From contig CANRHD010000018.1 in the NCBI GenBank assembly GCA_947630285.1, positions 1 through 40,022 of the forward strand: 40,022 bases of DNA. The letters are read 5' to 3'. The stretch comes from an uncultured Clostridia bacterium. Lineage in GTDB: Bacteria; Bacillota; Clostridia; Oscillospirales; Acutalibacteraceae. The translations under genes and the position numbers were made by a program. The notes below the pieces were generated by a model. It was not told the origin of the DNA, did no database searches, and saw only the letters and a list, made by a program, of their open reading frames with translations. Shown here piece by piece: positions 15,513-24,232 of this stretch (positions within the stretch are counted from its first letter, which is position 1; each line of letters starts with the position of its first letter).

Positions 15513-18500
15513 TTACGCCTTTTTTACGCTGACCTTTACCTTGTGCTCGTCTATTGCAAACTCGTTTTCAGCGTCGTCCGCAAAATCAAGGCTGTCGCAC
15601 AAAAGCTCTGATTTAATAAATTCGGAATTTTTGTCTATAACGCCTTTTATATATTCGTCTGTGCAAACTCTCACGCCTATATGGTCGGTTACCTCAAAGC
15701 CGCTTGATTTACGAAGATTTTGAACCTTTGAAATGAACTCCCTTACAGAGCCCCTCTCAATAAGGTCAGCGTTGAGCGATGTGTTCAATATTACCGTAAT
15801 GCCGTAGTTTGTCTCGGTAATATAGCCCTCTTTCGCCTTCTCCGTCACAAGCAAATCGTCCATGGTAAGCTCGATCTCGGCGCCGTCAATAACGGTTTTG
15901 TAAACGCCGTCCGACTTGATGGTGTTTATGATTTCCGTATTCCTGTCCGTATTGAAATACTCGCCTATCGCTTTAAGGTGTCTGCCGTACTTCGGGCCGA
16001 GAGTTTTAAGCTGAGGCTTTATCTCATAGCAGATAATGCTTTGGGTATCAAAATCCGTGATAACGCTGTCAACATTGAGCTCCTCGGCAATGGTGTTAAG
16101 CTCTTCCTCGCCGAGTTTTACCCCGTTTTCGATTTTTACTATACACCGGCTCAACGGCTGACGGTTGCGGATACGGACAAGCTCACGAAGCTTTCTGCCG
16201 ATTTCAACGGCCTTATAGGAAATTTCCATTTGGCTTTCAAGCTCGGGATCGTCCCAATCTTCTCTGAACTGTGGGAACTGTGCAAGGTGTACGCTCTCGG
16301 GTGCGTCCGGGAAATATCTTGCTACGAGGCCCTGATAAATCGACTCCGCAACAAAGGGCGTTACGGGCGCAACTACCCTCGCCAGCGTTTCAAGCACGGT
16401 GTAAAGAACCATATATGCCGTGATTTTATCTTCCGTCAGTTCTGAATTGAAGAAGCGGCGGCGGTTTCTTCTGATATACCAGTTTGAAAGCTCGTCAATG
16501 AAGCTCTCCATAGCCCTTGTCGCCTCAAAGATATGATATGAGTCAAACTCTTTGGTAACTTTCTTTACAAGCGAATTTACCCTTGAAAGCACCCATTTGT
16601 CAATGGAGCGGAGCTTGCAGTCCTCAAGCCTGTATTTGCTCGGGTCAAAGCCGTCAATCTCGCTGTAAAGCGAATAGAAATATACCGACGCCCACATTGT
16701 GCCTATAAACCTGTTTTGGAACTGTGCAAGCGTCTGCTTGTTAAAGGAGGTTGAAATCCACGGTGCGTTGGCTATGCAGAAATAGAGCCTTGTAGCGTCC
16801 GAACCGAACTCGTCAAGAACCTCCCACGGATCTACAACATTGCCGATGTGCTTTGACATTTTAATGCCGTTCTCATCGTTTACAAGCCCGAGGGCAATAC
16901 AGTTTTTATAAGGCGATACGCCGAAAATTGCCGTTGAAAGCGCCTGCAAAGCGTAGAACCAGCCCCTTGACTGGTCGCTTCCCTCGCTTATGAAATCGGC
17001 AGGGAACTGCTGTTTAAATATTTCCTGATTTTCAAAAGGATAATGGTGCTGTGCATACGGCATTGAGCCGGAATCTATCCAACAGTCGCATACCTCCGGC
17101 GTGCGGCGCATGGTTTTTCCGCATTCGGGGCAGGTCATTGTGAGCCTGTCAACCATCGGCTTATGCAGGTCAATGTCGGGATCTGCGCCGGTAAGCTCAA
17201 CCAGCTCGGCAACAGAGCCTACAACATGCTTATGGCCGCATTCCTCGCAGACCCAAATCGGGAGCGGAGTACCCCAATACCTGTCACGGGAAACCGCCCA
17301 GTCGATAACATTTGAAACGAAATTGCCCATTCTGCCCTCTTTGAAGTTTTCGGGGAACCAATTAACGCTTCTGTTATCGGCAACAAGCTCGTCACGAAGC
17401 GTTGACATTGCGATAAACCACGAATCCTTTGCATAGTAAATAAGGGGGCTGTTACAGCGCCAGCAATGGGGATAGCTGTGCTCTATTTTCTTTACCTTTA
17501 ATATTACCTTAGAGCCGATAAGCTCCTTTATAATATCGTCGTTTGCGTCAAATACAAGTTTGCCGGCATATGGGCCGCAAATATCGGTAAATTTACCGGC
17601 AAAGTCAACGGGCTTAACGCAGGGCAAATTGTTCTGCTTTCCCACTCTTGAGTCATCCTCGCCGAAAGCCGGAGCTATATGAACTATGCCCGTACCTGCG
17701 TCAAGAGATACATAATCGTCGGCGATAACATAATACGCTTTTTCCTTGAATGTTCCCTTTACAAAGGAATAAATCGGTTCATATTCCCTGCCGATTAAAT
17801 CCGAGCCCTTTAAGACGGAAACCGTTTCGTAATTTTCACCGAAAAGGCTCTCGGCAAGCTCCGTTGCGATATAGTAAAATTCGCCGTCAACCTTGACCTT
17901 TGAATATTCAAACTTCTCATTTACGCAGAGCGCCACATTTGAAATCAGGGTCCACGGAGTGGTTGTCCAAACCGCAAAGTAGGTATTTTCCTCGTCCGGG
18001 CACTTAAATCTTACAAATACAGATTCGGTTTTTACCGTTTTGTAGCCCTGCGCCACCTCGTGAGAGCTGAGAGCAGTAGAGCATCTCGGGCAATACGGAG
18101 AAACCCTGAAGCCCTTATAGATAAGGCCCTTTTTGTCAAGCTCTTTAAGTCCCCACCAAACCGACTCGATATAGTTGTTTGTATAGGTTATATAGGGGTG
18201 CTCAAAATCGCACCAAAAGCCGACCCTCTCGGACATTTTCTCCCAAAGGTCCTTATAGGTCCAAACGCTTTCACGGCATTTTTGAATAAACGGCTCTACG
18301 CCGAATGCTTCAATATCCGCCTTGCCGTTAGTGTGTATTTGCTTTTCAACCTCAAGCTCAACGGGGAGGCCGTGAGTGTCCCAACCGGCCTTTCTCTCAA
18401 CATGGTAGCCCTGCATTGTTTTATATCTGGGGATAACATCTTTAACGACCCTTGTTAAGACATGGCCTATATGGGGCTTACCGTTTGCGGTGGGAGGCCC

Positions 18501-18638
18501 GTCGTAAAAGACATAGTTCTTTGTATTAACATCATTTTTTGCCACAGCCTTTTTAAAGATGTCATTTTCCTTCCAGAAATCAATAACATCCTGCTCAGCC
18601 TTGGCAAAATTGTAATTTCGTTCGATTTTCTTTTCCAA
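15513..18638 (-). CDS. ileS: Isoleucyl-tRNA synthetase, long eukaryote-like type
   Basis: Class I synthetase charging tRNA-Ile, with an editing domain inserted in the Rossmann core. At 1041 aa it is longer than the common bacterial form, and its start (EKKIERNYNFAKAEQDVIDFWKENDIF) and PHIGH at residues 55-59 with KMSKH near 595 fit the type 2 (eukaryote/archaeal-like) IleRS, a class associated with low mupirocin sensitivity. Zinc-like CEECGH and CPECGK pairs lie near residues 470 and 510. TTG start 18638 has a GAGGGTGA RBS. No T-box leader is present in the short upstream region. Confidence 0.94.
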   Translation of the reverse strand: MEKKIERNYNFAKAEQDVIDFWKENDIFKKAVAKNDVNTKNYVFYDGPPTANGKPHIGHVLTRVVKDVIPRYKTMQGYHVERKAGWDTHGLPVELEVEKQIHTNGKADIEAFGVEPFIQKCRESVWTYKDLWEKMSERVGFWCDFEHPYITYTNNYIESVWWGLKELDKKGLIYKGFRVSPYCPRCSTALSSHEVAQGYKTVKTESVFVRFKCPDEENTYFAVWTTTPWTLISNVALCVNEKFEYSKVKVDGEFYYIATELAESLFGENYETVSVLKGSDLIGREYEPIYSFVKGTFKEKAYYVIADDYVSLDAGTGIVHIAPAFGEDDSRVGKQNNLPCVKPVDFAGKFTDICGPYAGKLVFDANDDIIKELIGSKVILKVKKIEHSYPHCWRCNSPLIYYAKDSWFIAMSTLRDELVADNRSVNWFPENFKEGRMGNFVSNVIDWAVSRDRYWGTPLPIWVCEECGHKHVVGSVAELVELTGADPDIDLHKPMVDRLTMTCPECGKTMRRTPEVCDCWIDSGSMPYAQHHYPFENQEIFKQQFPADFISEGSDQSRGWFYALQALSTAIFGVSPYKNCIALGLVNDENGIKMSKHIGNVVDPWEVLDEFGSDATRLYFCIANAPWISTSFNKQTLAQFQNRFIGTMWASVYFYSLYSEIDGFDPSKYRLEDCKLRSIDKWVLSRVNSLVKKVTKEFDSYHIFEATRAMESFIDELSNWYIRRNRRRFFNSELTEDKITAYMVLYTVLETLARVVAPVTPFVAESIYQGLVARYFPDAPESVHLAQFPQFREDWDDPELESQMEISYKAVEIGRKLRELVRIRNRQPLSRCIVKIENGVKLGEEELNTIAEELNVDSVITDFDTQSIICYEIKPQLKTLGPKYGRHLKAIGEYFNTDRNTEIINTIKSDGVYKTVIDGAEIELTMDDLLVTEKAKEGYITETNYGITVILNTSLNADLIERGSVREFISKVQNLRKSSGFEVTDHIGVRVCTDEYIKGVIDKNSEFIKSELLCDSLDFADDAENEFAIDEHKVKVSVKKA

Positions 18639-18692
18639 CTTAAATCACCCTCGCTGATGGATTTATAGATTATTTGTTAGCATACAAAGAAT

Positions 18693-18721
18693 ATTATAAT
18701 TTACAAGTCAAGAAAAATCAA
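18693..18721 (-). promoter_or_regulatory. Promoter of ileS
   Basis: On the minus strand TTGATT (18721-18716), a 17-bp spacer and TATAAT (18698-18693); leader about 50 nt. Confidence 0.75.
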
Positions 18722-18756
18722 GAAAAAACAAGGAAAATCAGGGAAAATAATTATTT

Positions 18757-18865
18757 CAGCCTGTCGATAAACTGTTTTGCGGTGGGGAACCCTCGCCGGG
18801 GGTTCACCATAATCTTACTCCTTTTGTGCATATTGCCAAGTGAAACATACTTTTTCTACACGCTG
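18757..18865 (-). mobile_element. Interspersed palindromic element, copy E (internally deleted)
   Basis: Both termini survive: CAG (18757-18759) with CTGTCGATAAACTG, and CTTTTTCTACACGCTG ending at 18865. Only 109 bp remain. The missing block equals what would be lost by recombination between AAACTATTTTGCG and GAACTGTTTTGCG as seen in copy F (37889 and 38041, 152 bp apart), plus one base. No matching 26-bp flanks were found (18731-18756 versus 18866-18891). Confidence 0.78.
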
Positions 18866-18945
18866 TTATTTTTCGGATTTTTAACAGGTGTTTTTAAAAT
18901 ACTGCCGAAAACTTTGAATTTTTTACAGTTTACAATAAAACTACA

Positions 18946-18972
18946 GCGGCAATCACGCTCGGTGATCGCCGC
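18946..18972 (-). terminator. Terminator of the ribosomal protein superoperon
   Basis: GCGGCAATCAC and GTGATCGCCGC pair with one A-C mismatch around GCTCG; on the minus strand TGTAGTTTTATTG follows. It lies 40 bp after the rplQ stop and would end the 16-kb transcript. Confidence 0.8.
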
Positions 18973-19011
18973 TTGTTTGTTGACAGTATTAATTTCCGAA
19001 TACCTGAAATA

Positions 19012-19623
19012 TTATTCGTTCTCTGTTGCGTCCGCAGTCTGCTCTGCAACTGCTTCTTCTGCCTGCTCCGCAACGGGCTCTGCCGCTTCGGGAGCTTCAG
19101 TCGCCTCTTCAGCAGTTTCCTCTGCCTTAGCAGGTTCTTCCGCCTTAACAGGTTCCTCTGCCTTAGCAGGCTCCTCGGCCTTTTCAGCCTTCTTTTCGGG
19201 AGCCGCTTTCTTTGTTGAAGCGGTTTTCTTTGCGGCCCTTGACGCTGTTTTCTTTACAGGCTTTTCCTCAGCGGCCTTAGGCTCGACGAGCTCGATTATA
19301 GCCATCTCCGCCGCATCGCCCCTGCGTGTGCCTGTCTTTATAATACGGGTATATCCACCGTTAACACCCTTGTATTCGGGCGCAATCTCGTCAAAGAGTT
19401 TTTTAACAACATCTTCCTTGGTAACATATGCAAGAACCTGTCTTCTTGCGTGCAAAGTGTTGTCTTTTGCAATGGTGATCATCTTTTCAGCCATAGCGCG
19501 GACTTCTTTAGCTCTTGTAACGGTTGTCTCAACTCTGCCTTTTTCAAGCAAGTATGTTACCAAACCCCTGAGCATGGCTCTGCGATGGTCAGTAGGTCTG
19601 CCGAGTTTTCTTGTACCGGGCAT
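19012..19623 (-). CDS. rplQ: 50S ribosomal protein L17 with long charged C-terminal tail
   Basis: Residues 1-114 form a complete L17 ([20 protein letters not shown] to the IIELVEP end), a 23S-binding protein near the exit tunnel. L17 normally ends at about 112-130 aa, but this protein runs to 203. Residues about 121-150 are Lys/Ala-rich; about 151-203 are Glu/Ala-rich, with repeated AKAEEP units. The tail should be disordered and strongly acidic at its end. Frame and codon use continue without a break. Last gene of the superoperon, 15 bp after rpoA. Confidence 0.96.
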   Translation of the reverse strand: MPGTRKLGRPTDHRRAMLRGLVTYLLEKGRVETTVTRAKEVRAMAEKMITIAKDNTLHARRQVLAYVTKEDVVKKLFDEIAPEYKGVNGGYTRIIKTGTRRGDAAEMAIIELVEPKAAEEKPVKKTASRAAKKTASTKKAAPEKKAEKAEEPAKAEEPVKAEEPAKAEETAEEATEAPEAAEPVAEQAEEAVAEQTADATENE

Positions 19624-19638
19624 GTAATATCACTCCTT

Positions 19639-20589
19639 TTATTCGTCTTCCTTGTGAAGAGTGAAGCCAAGTGATTCGAGCTTTGCAACAACCTCTTCAA
19701 GAGATTTTCTGCCAAGGTTTCTCACTTTCATCATATCTTCTTCAGTCTTATTAATCAAATCTTCAACCGTGTTGATGCCTGCTCTCTTTAAGCAGTTAAA
19801 GGAACGAACCGAAAGGTCAAGCTCTTCAATAGTCATTTCAAGAGTCTTACCCTTAATATCGTCGCTCTTAACAACCATAACCTCGGTATTGCCTGCCTCC
19901 TCCGAAAGCTCGATAAAGAGGTTAAGATGCTCGTTGAGTATCTTTGCGCCGAGAGAAACAGCCTCTTTTGCGGAGATTGTTCCGTCGGTCCATGTTTCTA
20001 TCGAAAGCTTGTCAAAGTCGGTAATCTGGCCTACACGGGTGTTTTCAACCGTATAGTTTACCTTCAACACGGGAGTGTAAATTGAATCTATTGCAATAAC
20101 ACCGATAACAGGCTGGAGCATCTGCTTATTTCTTTCAGCCGAAACATAACCTCTGCCCTTGTCGGCAGTCATTTCCATAACAAGGCTTGCATTATCTGAA
20201 AGCGTAGCGATATGGTGTTCGGGGTTGAGAATTTCGACATCGGAATCAGTTTTAATATCACCTGCGGTTACTTCGCATTTGCCCTTGGCGTCAATGTATA
20301 TGGTCTTGGGGCCGTCGCCGTGAATTTTAAGGATTACGCCTTTAAGGTTAAGAACTATCTCCGTAACATCTTCTTTAACGCCCTCAACGGTTGAGAACTC
20401 ATGAAGGACGCCGTCTATCTTAACGGAAGTTATTGCGTAACCGGGAAGCGAAGAAAGCAAAACACGACGAAGACTGTTTCCGATTGTTGTGCCGTAGCCT
20501 CTTTCCAACGGTTCCATTACGAATTTGCCGTAAGTACCGTCTTCGGTCAAGTCGAGTGCTTCAATGCTGGGCTTATCAATTCCTATCAT
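19639..20589 (-). CDS. rpoA: RNA polymerase alpha subunit
   Basis: 316-aa alpha subunit that nucleates RNA polymerase assembly. The N-terminal domain contains [21 protein letters not shown] (two segments near residues 29-49); after a short linker, the C-terminal helix-hairpin-helix domain ([15 protein letters not shown], then [10 protein letters not shown]) contacts UP elements and activators. Length is normal. It follows rpsD after 71 bp and precedes rplQ by 15 bp, the standard alpha-operon order. Confidence 0.98.
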   Translation of the reverse strand: MIGIDKPSIEALDLTEDGTYGKFVMEPLERGYGTTIGNSLRRVLLSSLPGYAITSVKIDGVLHEFSTVEGVKEDVTEIVLNLKGVILKIHGDGPKTIYIDAKGKCEVTAGDIKTDSDVEILNPEHHIATLSDNASLVMEMTADKGRGYVSAERNKQMLQPVIGVIAIDSIYTPVLKVNYTVENTRVGQITDFDKLSIETWTDGTISAKEAVSLGAKILNEHLNLFIELSEEAGNTEVMVVKSDDIKGKTLEMTIEELDLSVRSFNCLKRAGINTVEDLINKTEEDMMKVRNLGRKSLEEVVAKLESLGFTLHKEDE

Positions 20590-20660
20590 TTAAAAGCCTC
20601 CTAAATACTGTTCGGTAAACCGAACGCAAAATAGTTTTAATTGGTTCAAGCAGCAGACTG

Positions 20661-21287
20661 TTATTTTGAGTACAACTCGACGATAAGATGGTCCTCAACG
20701 GGAACTTCAATCTGATCTCTGTCGGGAAGCTTTACAATTTTGCCTTCAAAAGCATCTGCGTTCTTGTCTATCCATTCCGGAACAGGGCGTGACGCATTAG
20801 CTTCGATAACTGCTTTGATTTTTTCGCTGTCACGGCTCTTTTCTTTAATAGAAATCACATCGCCCGCTTTAAGGAGATATGACGGAATATCAACCTTTTT
20901 GCCGTTTACCAAGTAATGTCCGTGATTTACCAACTGTCTTGCTTCAGCTCTTGATGAAGCCCATCCCAAAAGATAAACTGCATTGTCAAGACGGCTTTCG
21001 CAAATTCTTAAAAGGTTTTCGCCCGTCATACCCTGACGGCGCTCTGCCATAAGGAAATACTTATGGAACTGACCCTCCTGAATACCGTAATAACGCTTAG
21101 CTGTTTGCTTTGCACGAAGCTGCAAACCGTATTCAGAATTCTTTTTACGGCTCTGACCATGCTGGCCCGGAGCGTAGCTGCGGCGATCAACAGAGCATTT
21201 ATTAGTATAGCAGCGATCGCCTTTAAGGAAAAGCTTCTTTCCCTCACGGCGGCATAATTTACAAACCGCACCGGTATATCTTGCCAT
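20661..21287 (-). CDS. rpsD: 30S ribosomal protein S4, zinc-binding (C+) form
   Basis: 208-aa primary 16S-binding protein of the small-subunit body, often an autoregulator of the alpha operon. Cys9, Cys12, Cys26 and Cys31 form the intact zinc site of the C+ class. An S4 RNA-binding domain spans about residues 98-160 ([10 protein letters not shown] onward). RBS GGAGGTG precedes ATG 21287. Confidence 0.98.
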   Translation of the reverse strand: MARYTGAVCKLCRREGKKLFLKGDRCYTNKCSVDRRSYAPGQHGQSRKKNSEYGLQLRAKQTAKRYYGIQEGQFHKYFLMAERRQGMTGENLLRICESRLDNAVYLLGWASSRAEARQLVNHGHYLVNGKKVDIPSYLLKAGDVISIKEKSRDSEKIKAVIEANASRPVPEWIDKNADAFEGKIVKLPDRDQIEVPVEDHLIVELYSK

Positions 21288-21304
21288 ATATTACACCTCC
21301 AAAG

Positions 21305-21709
21305 TTATACTCTTCTTCTCTTGGGCGGACGGCAGCCGTTGTGCGGAATCGGGGTAACATCTTTAATCATAGTTACCTCAAGTCCGGCTGTCTGCAAAGC
21401 ACGGATTGCCGCTTCACGCCCTGAGCCTGGACCTTTAACATAAACTTCAATAGTTTTCATACCGTGGTCAACAGCGATTTTAGCTGCTGTCTCCGCCGCT
21501 GTCTGGGCTGCGAAGGGAGTGGATTTCTTTGAACCTCTGAAGCCCATTTCGCCTGCCGAAGCCCACGAAACCGCATTTCCCTTAACATCGGTAATTGTAA
21601 CTATTGTATTATTGAAGGTGGATTGAATATGAGCTGCACCTTTTTCAATGTTTTTACGGTCACGGCGCTTGCGTGCCGCACCTTTTTTTGCTGTGCCTTT
21701 AGTAGCCAT
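21305..21709 (-). CDS. rpsK: 30S ribosomal protein S11
   Basis: 134-aa platform protein. [14 protein letters not shown] and [14 protein letters not shown] are family hallmarks, and the tail [15 protein letters not shown] is the usual basic end. It lies 16 bp after rpsM and 17 bp before rpsD. Confidence 0.98.
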   Translation of the reverse strand: MATKGTAKKGAARKRRDRKNIEKGAAHIQSTFNNTIVTITDVKGNAVSWASAGEMGFRGSKKSTPFAAQTAAETAAKIAVDHGMKTIEVYVKGPGSGREAAIRALQTAGLEVTMIKDVTPIPHNGCRPPKRRRV

Positions 21710-21725
21710 TTACAAATCCCTCCTC

Positions 21726-22094
21726 TTACTTCTTCTTGTTTGCGATTGTCTTCTTCGGACCCTTGCGTGTGCGTGCATTGTTTTTTGAGGTCTGTCCTCT
21801 TACGGGGAGACCCTTACGATGACGGATACCACGGTAACAGCCGATTTCTACCAATCTCTTAATGTCGAAAGCTGTGTCACGGCGAAGGTCGCCTTCAACC
21901 TTAACATTGTGCTCAATGTATTCACGCAGCTTAGCTACATCTTCTTCAGTTAAATCCTTAACACGGGTGTCGGGATTTACGCCTGTTGCGGCAATAATGT
22001 CACTTGCGGTTTTTCTGCCTATCCCGTAGATGTATGTGAGGCCGATTTCGACTCTCTTCTCTCTGGGTAAGTCAACACCTGAAATTCGTGCCAT
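21726..22094 (-). CDS. rpsM: 30S ribosomal protein S13
   Basis: 122-aa head protein contacting 16S rRNA and, in the intersubunit bridge, L5. It starts [19 protein letters not shown] and ends in the basic [11 protein letters not shown]. It is separated from rpmJ by 116 bp, one of the longest gaps in the superoperon. Confidence 0.98.
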   Translation of the reverse strand: MARISGVDLPREKRVEIGLTYIYGIGRKTASDIIAATGVNPDTRVKDLTEEDVAKLREYIEHNVKVEGDLRRDTAFDIKRLVEIGCYRGIRHRKGLPVRGQTSKNNARTRKGPKKTIANKKK

Positions 22095-22163
22095 TTAGAG
22101 TTTGCACCTCCATTAAATTTGTGGGCATAAGCCCTTAAAACTTCGTCTGCGATCAAGTGCAAT

Positions 22164-22190
22164 ATCGTTGTTTAGATCTTTAACAACGAT
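22164..22190. other. Hairpin in the rpmJ-rpsM spacer
   Basis: Perfect 9-bp inverted repeat ATCGTTGTT/AACAACGAT around a 9-nt loop; no U-tract follows on the minus strand. A second small hairpin (GGGC-ATAA-GCCC, about 22129-22140) lies closer to rpsM. It may be an mRNA processing or translational control site. Confidence 0.45.
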
Positions 22191-22210
22191 ACGCAGCTTA
22201 GCTGTAGCTA

Positions 22211-22324
22211 TCAGCCCTGACGCTGCTTATGCTTCGGGTTTTCGCAAATTACCATTACTTTACCCTTGCGCTTGATAATCTTGCACTTATCGCATATCTT
22301 TTTGACAGAAGGTCTAACTTTCAT
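22211..22324 (-). CDS. rpmJ: 50S ribosomal protein L36, zinc-binding form
   Basis: 37-aa protein read from ATG 22324 to TGA 22211: [14 protein letters not shown], then the basic middle and a [11 protein letters not shown] end. Cys11, Cys14, Cys27 and His32 form the zinc ribbon. The RBS is AGGAGG just upstream. It lies 34 bp after infA, in the usual infA-rpmJ-rpsM order. Confidence 0.97.
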   Translation of the reverse strand: MKVRPSVKKICDKCKIIKRKGKVMVICENPKHKQRQG

Positions 22325-22358
22325 TTTAAATACCTCCTAAAAATAACCACTGTACTTT

Positions 22359-22577
22359 TTATTTCGAGCGCCATGTAATACGCCCACGGGTAAGGTCGTA
22401 TGGCGACATCTCTACCGTTACCTTGTCTCCCGGAAGAATACGAATGTAATTCATTCTGAGCTTTCCGGAAATGTGGGCTGTAATTTGGTGTCCGTTTTCA
22501 AGCTCTACCTGAAATACTGCGTTAGGTAATGCTTCAACGACTGTACCTTCAATTTCGATCATATCTTGCTTTGACAT
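22359..22577 (-). CDS. infA: Translation initiation factor IF-1
   Basis: 72-aa S1/OB-fold protein binding the ribosomal A site during initiation. [24 protein letters not shown] and the C-terminal [13 protein letters not shown] are diagnostic. Its ATG (22577) lies 19 nt inside the end of the KOW-protein gene, with GGAGG upstream, so the two are probably translationally coupled. Confidence 0.98.
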   Translation of the reverse strand: MSKQDMIEIEGTVVEALPNAVFQVELENGHQITAHISGKLRMNYIRILPGDKVTVEMSPYDLTRGRITWRSK

Positions 22578-22822
22578 AAATCCGCCTCCCGAATTAAGTT
22601 TAACGCTTTCTTTGCCGACCTGTCGGAGCGCATCTGCGTTTCGCTCAGCTCCGAATTTATCGGTGCAATGTGTTTTGGATTTTTAAGCTTTGGGTTAATA
22701 AGCTTTCTTTCTTTTCCGTCACACACATAAACGCCATTGCGTTCTGCCTTGACGACGCACATAAGGCGGTTTTTATCCCTGCCCTTAAGCGTCAGCACAA
22801 CCGAGCCTCTTTTCAATTCCAT
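22559..22822 (-). CDS. KOW-domain RNA-binding protein (L14e/L27e-like)
   Basis: 87-aa protein with an N-terminal KOW motif (residues about 4-33, [20 protein letters not shown]) as in eukaryotic/archaeal L14e and L27e. Such a gene is commonly found between map and infA in Firmicutes and is annotated as a KOW-domain RNA-binding or L14-like protein; its ribosomal role is not settled. The C-terminal 30 residues are basic and probably flexible. It overlaps infA by 19 nt and follows map by 10 bp. Confidence 0.85.
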   Translation of the reverse strand: MELKRGSVVLTLKGRDKNRLMCVVKAERNGVYVCDGKERKLINPKLKNPKHIAPINSELSETQMRSDRSAKKALNLIREADLCQSKI

Positions 22823-22832
22823 AATGCGCCTT

Positions 22833-23582
22833 TCAGATTTTTGTTAAAATCACGGGGCCGTTTTTGGTAATTGCTATTGTATGCTCGTAATGCGCCGCAA
22901 GCTTGCCGTCTTTGGTCTTTACCGTCCATCCGTCCGGTAACTGCTTAATAGCTTTGTCGCCCTGCGTTATCATGGGCTCTATTGCAATTACCATTCCCGG
23001 CAGTAAACGAGCGCCTCGTCCGGGTGTGCCGAAATTCGGTACACTGGGGTCTTCATGGAGCTTTGCGCCGACGCCGTGTCCCGTGTACTCACGCACAACG
23101 CCGAAGCCGTTTTCTTCGCAATAAGTCTGGATAGCGGAAGCTATATCTCCGATTCTGTTGCCCGCAATGGCCTGTTCAATGCCTAAGTAAAGGCTTTTTT
23201 CAGTCACACTGCACAGCCGCTTTGCCGACTCGGTAATATCACCGGCGGCAAATGTGGCAGCATTATCGCCGTTATAGCCGTCAACCTTGGCGCCTAAGTC
23301 AATGCTGACTATGTCGCCCTCCTTAATGACTCTTTTTTTGCTTGGTATTCCGTGAATGACCTCATCATTTATGGAAATGCATGCCGTGGCAGGGAAATCG
23401 TAAAGATGCAGGAAATTAGGTTCTGCGCCCTGCTTTTTAATGTAATCATATGCGATTTTGTCTATTTCCCAAGTGGTAACACCCGGTTTAACAGCCTCGC
23501 CTGCCACTTGTAATGCCTCCGCAGAGATTATGCAAGCTTTTCTTATAAGCTCAATCTCTCTTGCGGTTTTCAGCACTATCAT
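22833..23582 (-). CDS. map: Type I methionine aminopeptidase
   Basis: 249-aa metalloprotease removing N-terminal Met from nascent proteins. The five metal ligands can be placed: Asp95 and Asp106 in DLGAKVDGYNGD, His169 in GHGVG, Glu202 in AIEPM and Glu233 in HYEHT. No N-terminal extension is present, so it is the basic type Ia form. It starts 2 bp after the adk stop. Confidence 0.97.
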   Translation of the reverse strand: MIVLKTAREIELIRKACIISAEALQVAGEAVKPGVTTWEIDKIAYDYIKKQGAEPNFLHLYDFPATACISINDEVIHGIPSKKRVIKEGDIVSIDLGAKVDGYNGDNAATFAAGDITESAKRLCSVTEKSLYLGIEQAIAGNRIGDIASAIQTYCEENGFGVVREYTGHGVGAKLHEDPSVPNFGTPGRGARLLPGMVIAIEPMITQGDKAIKQLPDGWTVKTKDGKLAAHYEHTIAITKNGPVILTKI

Positions 23583-23584
23583 GC

Positions 23585-24217
23585 TTAATCCTCCAATGCT
23601 TTAAAGGTAAGGACGGTAGTATCCGCTACATTTTCCTGACCTTCAACTACTCGAAGAATTCCTTTCTTCTCGTAGAAGCCTTTTAACGGCTCTGTCTGCT
23701 CATGATAAGTCTTGAGCCTGTCGAGCACCGTTTCGGGCATATCGTCTTTACGCTGAACCAGCTTGTCGCCGCAGGCGTCGCAAATTCCGTCCGCCTTGGG
23801 CTTCTTAAACTGAGTATGATAAGTTGCGCCGCACTTTAAGCATACGCGTCTGCCTGAAAGTCTTGACGCAATTTTATCGTCGGGCACCTCAATGTCAATT
23901 ACCCTGTCAATTCTGATGCCCATTGAGTCCAAAGCCTCCGCCTGCGGAATGGTTCTCGGAAAGCCGTCAAGGATAAAACCGTTTTTGCAGTCATCCTCTT
24001 TTAATCTGTCGTTTATAATGCCGATTACGACTTCGTCCGGAACGAGCGCACCGGCCTCAATAAAGGATTTTGCTTTAAGGCCCATTTCAGTTCCGTTTGC
24101 CATAGCTTCACGCAAAATATTTCCTGTGGAAATTGCGGGAATTGAAAGCTTTTCACAAATTTTTTCAGCCTGTGTTCCTTTTCCTGCGCCGGGAGCGCCT
24201 AAAAGAATAAGGTTCAT
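23585..24217 (-). CDS. adk: Adenylate kinase with zinc-binding lid
   Basis: 210-aa enzyme interconverting ATP + AMP and 2 ADP. The P-loop GAPGAGKGT is at residues 7-15 and the DGFPRT motif at about 84-89. The lid carries Cys126, Cys129, Cys146 and Cys149, the zinc-binding form of Gram-positive enzymes. Start chosen at ATG 24217, 7 nt after AAGGAG; a TTG two codons earlier is too close to the RBS. It lies between secY and map as in many Firmicutes. Confidence 0.97.
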   Translation of the reverse strand: MNLILLGAPGAGKGTQAEKICEKLSIPAISTGNILREAMANGTEMGLKAKSFIEAGALVPDEVVIGIINDRLKEDDCKNGFILDGFPRTIPQAEALDSMGIRIDRVIDIEVPDDKIASRLSGRRVCLKCGATYHTQFKKPKADGICDACGDKLVQRKDDMPETVLDRLKTYHEQTEPLKGFYEKKGILRVVEGQENVADTTVLTFKALED

Positions 24218-24232
24218 AAACAATCTCCTTTA

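Noticed and set aside
18639-18756. T-box riboswitch before ileS
   Set aside because: The leader is only about 50 nt from the promoter and lacks a T-box motif or specifier stem.
18946-18972. Hairpin as a duplication flank of element E
   Set aside because: It is 80 bp from the element end and has no match on the other side; it is the rplQ terminator.
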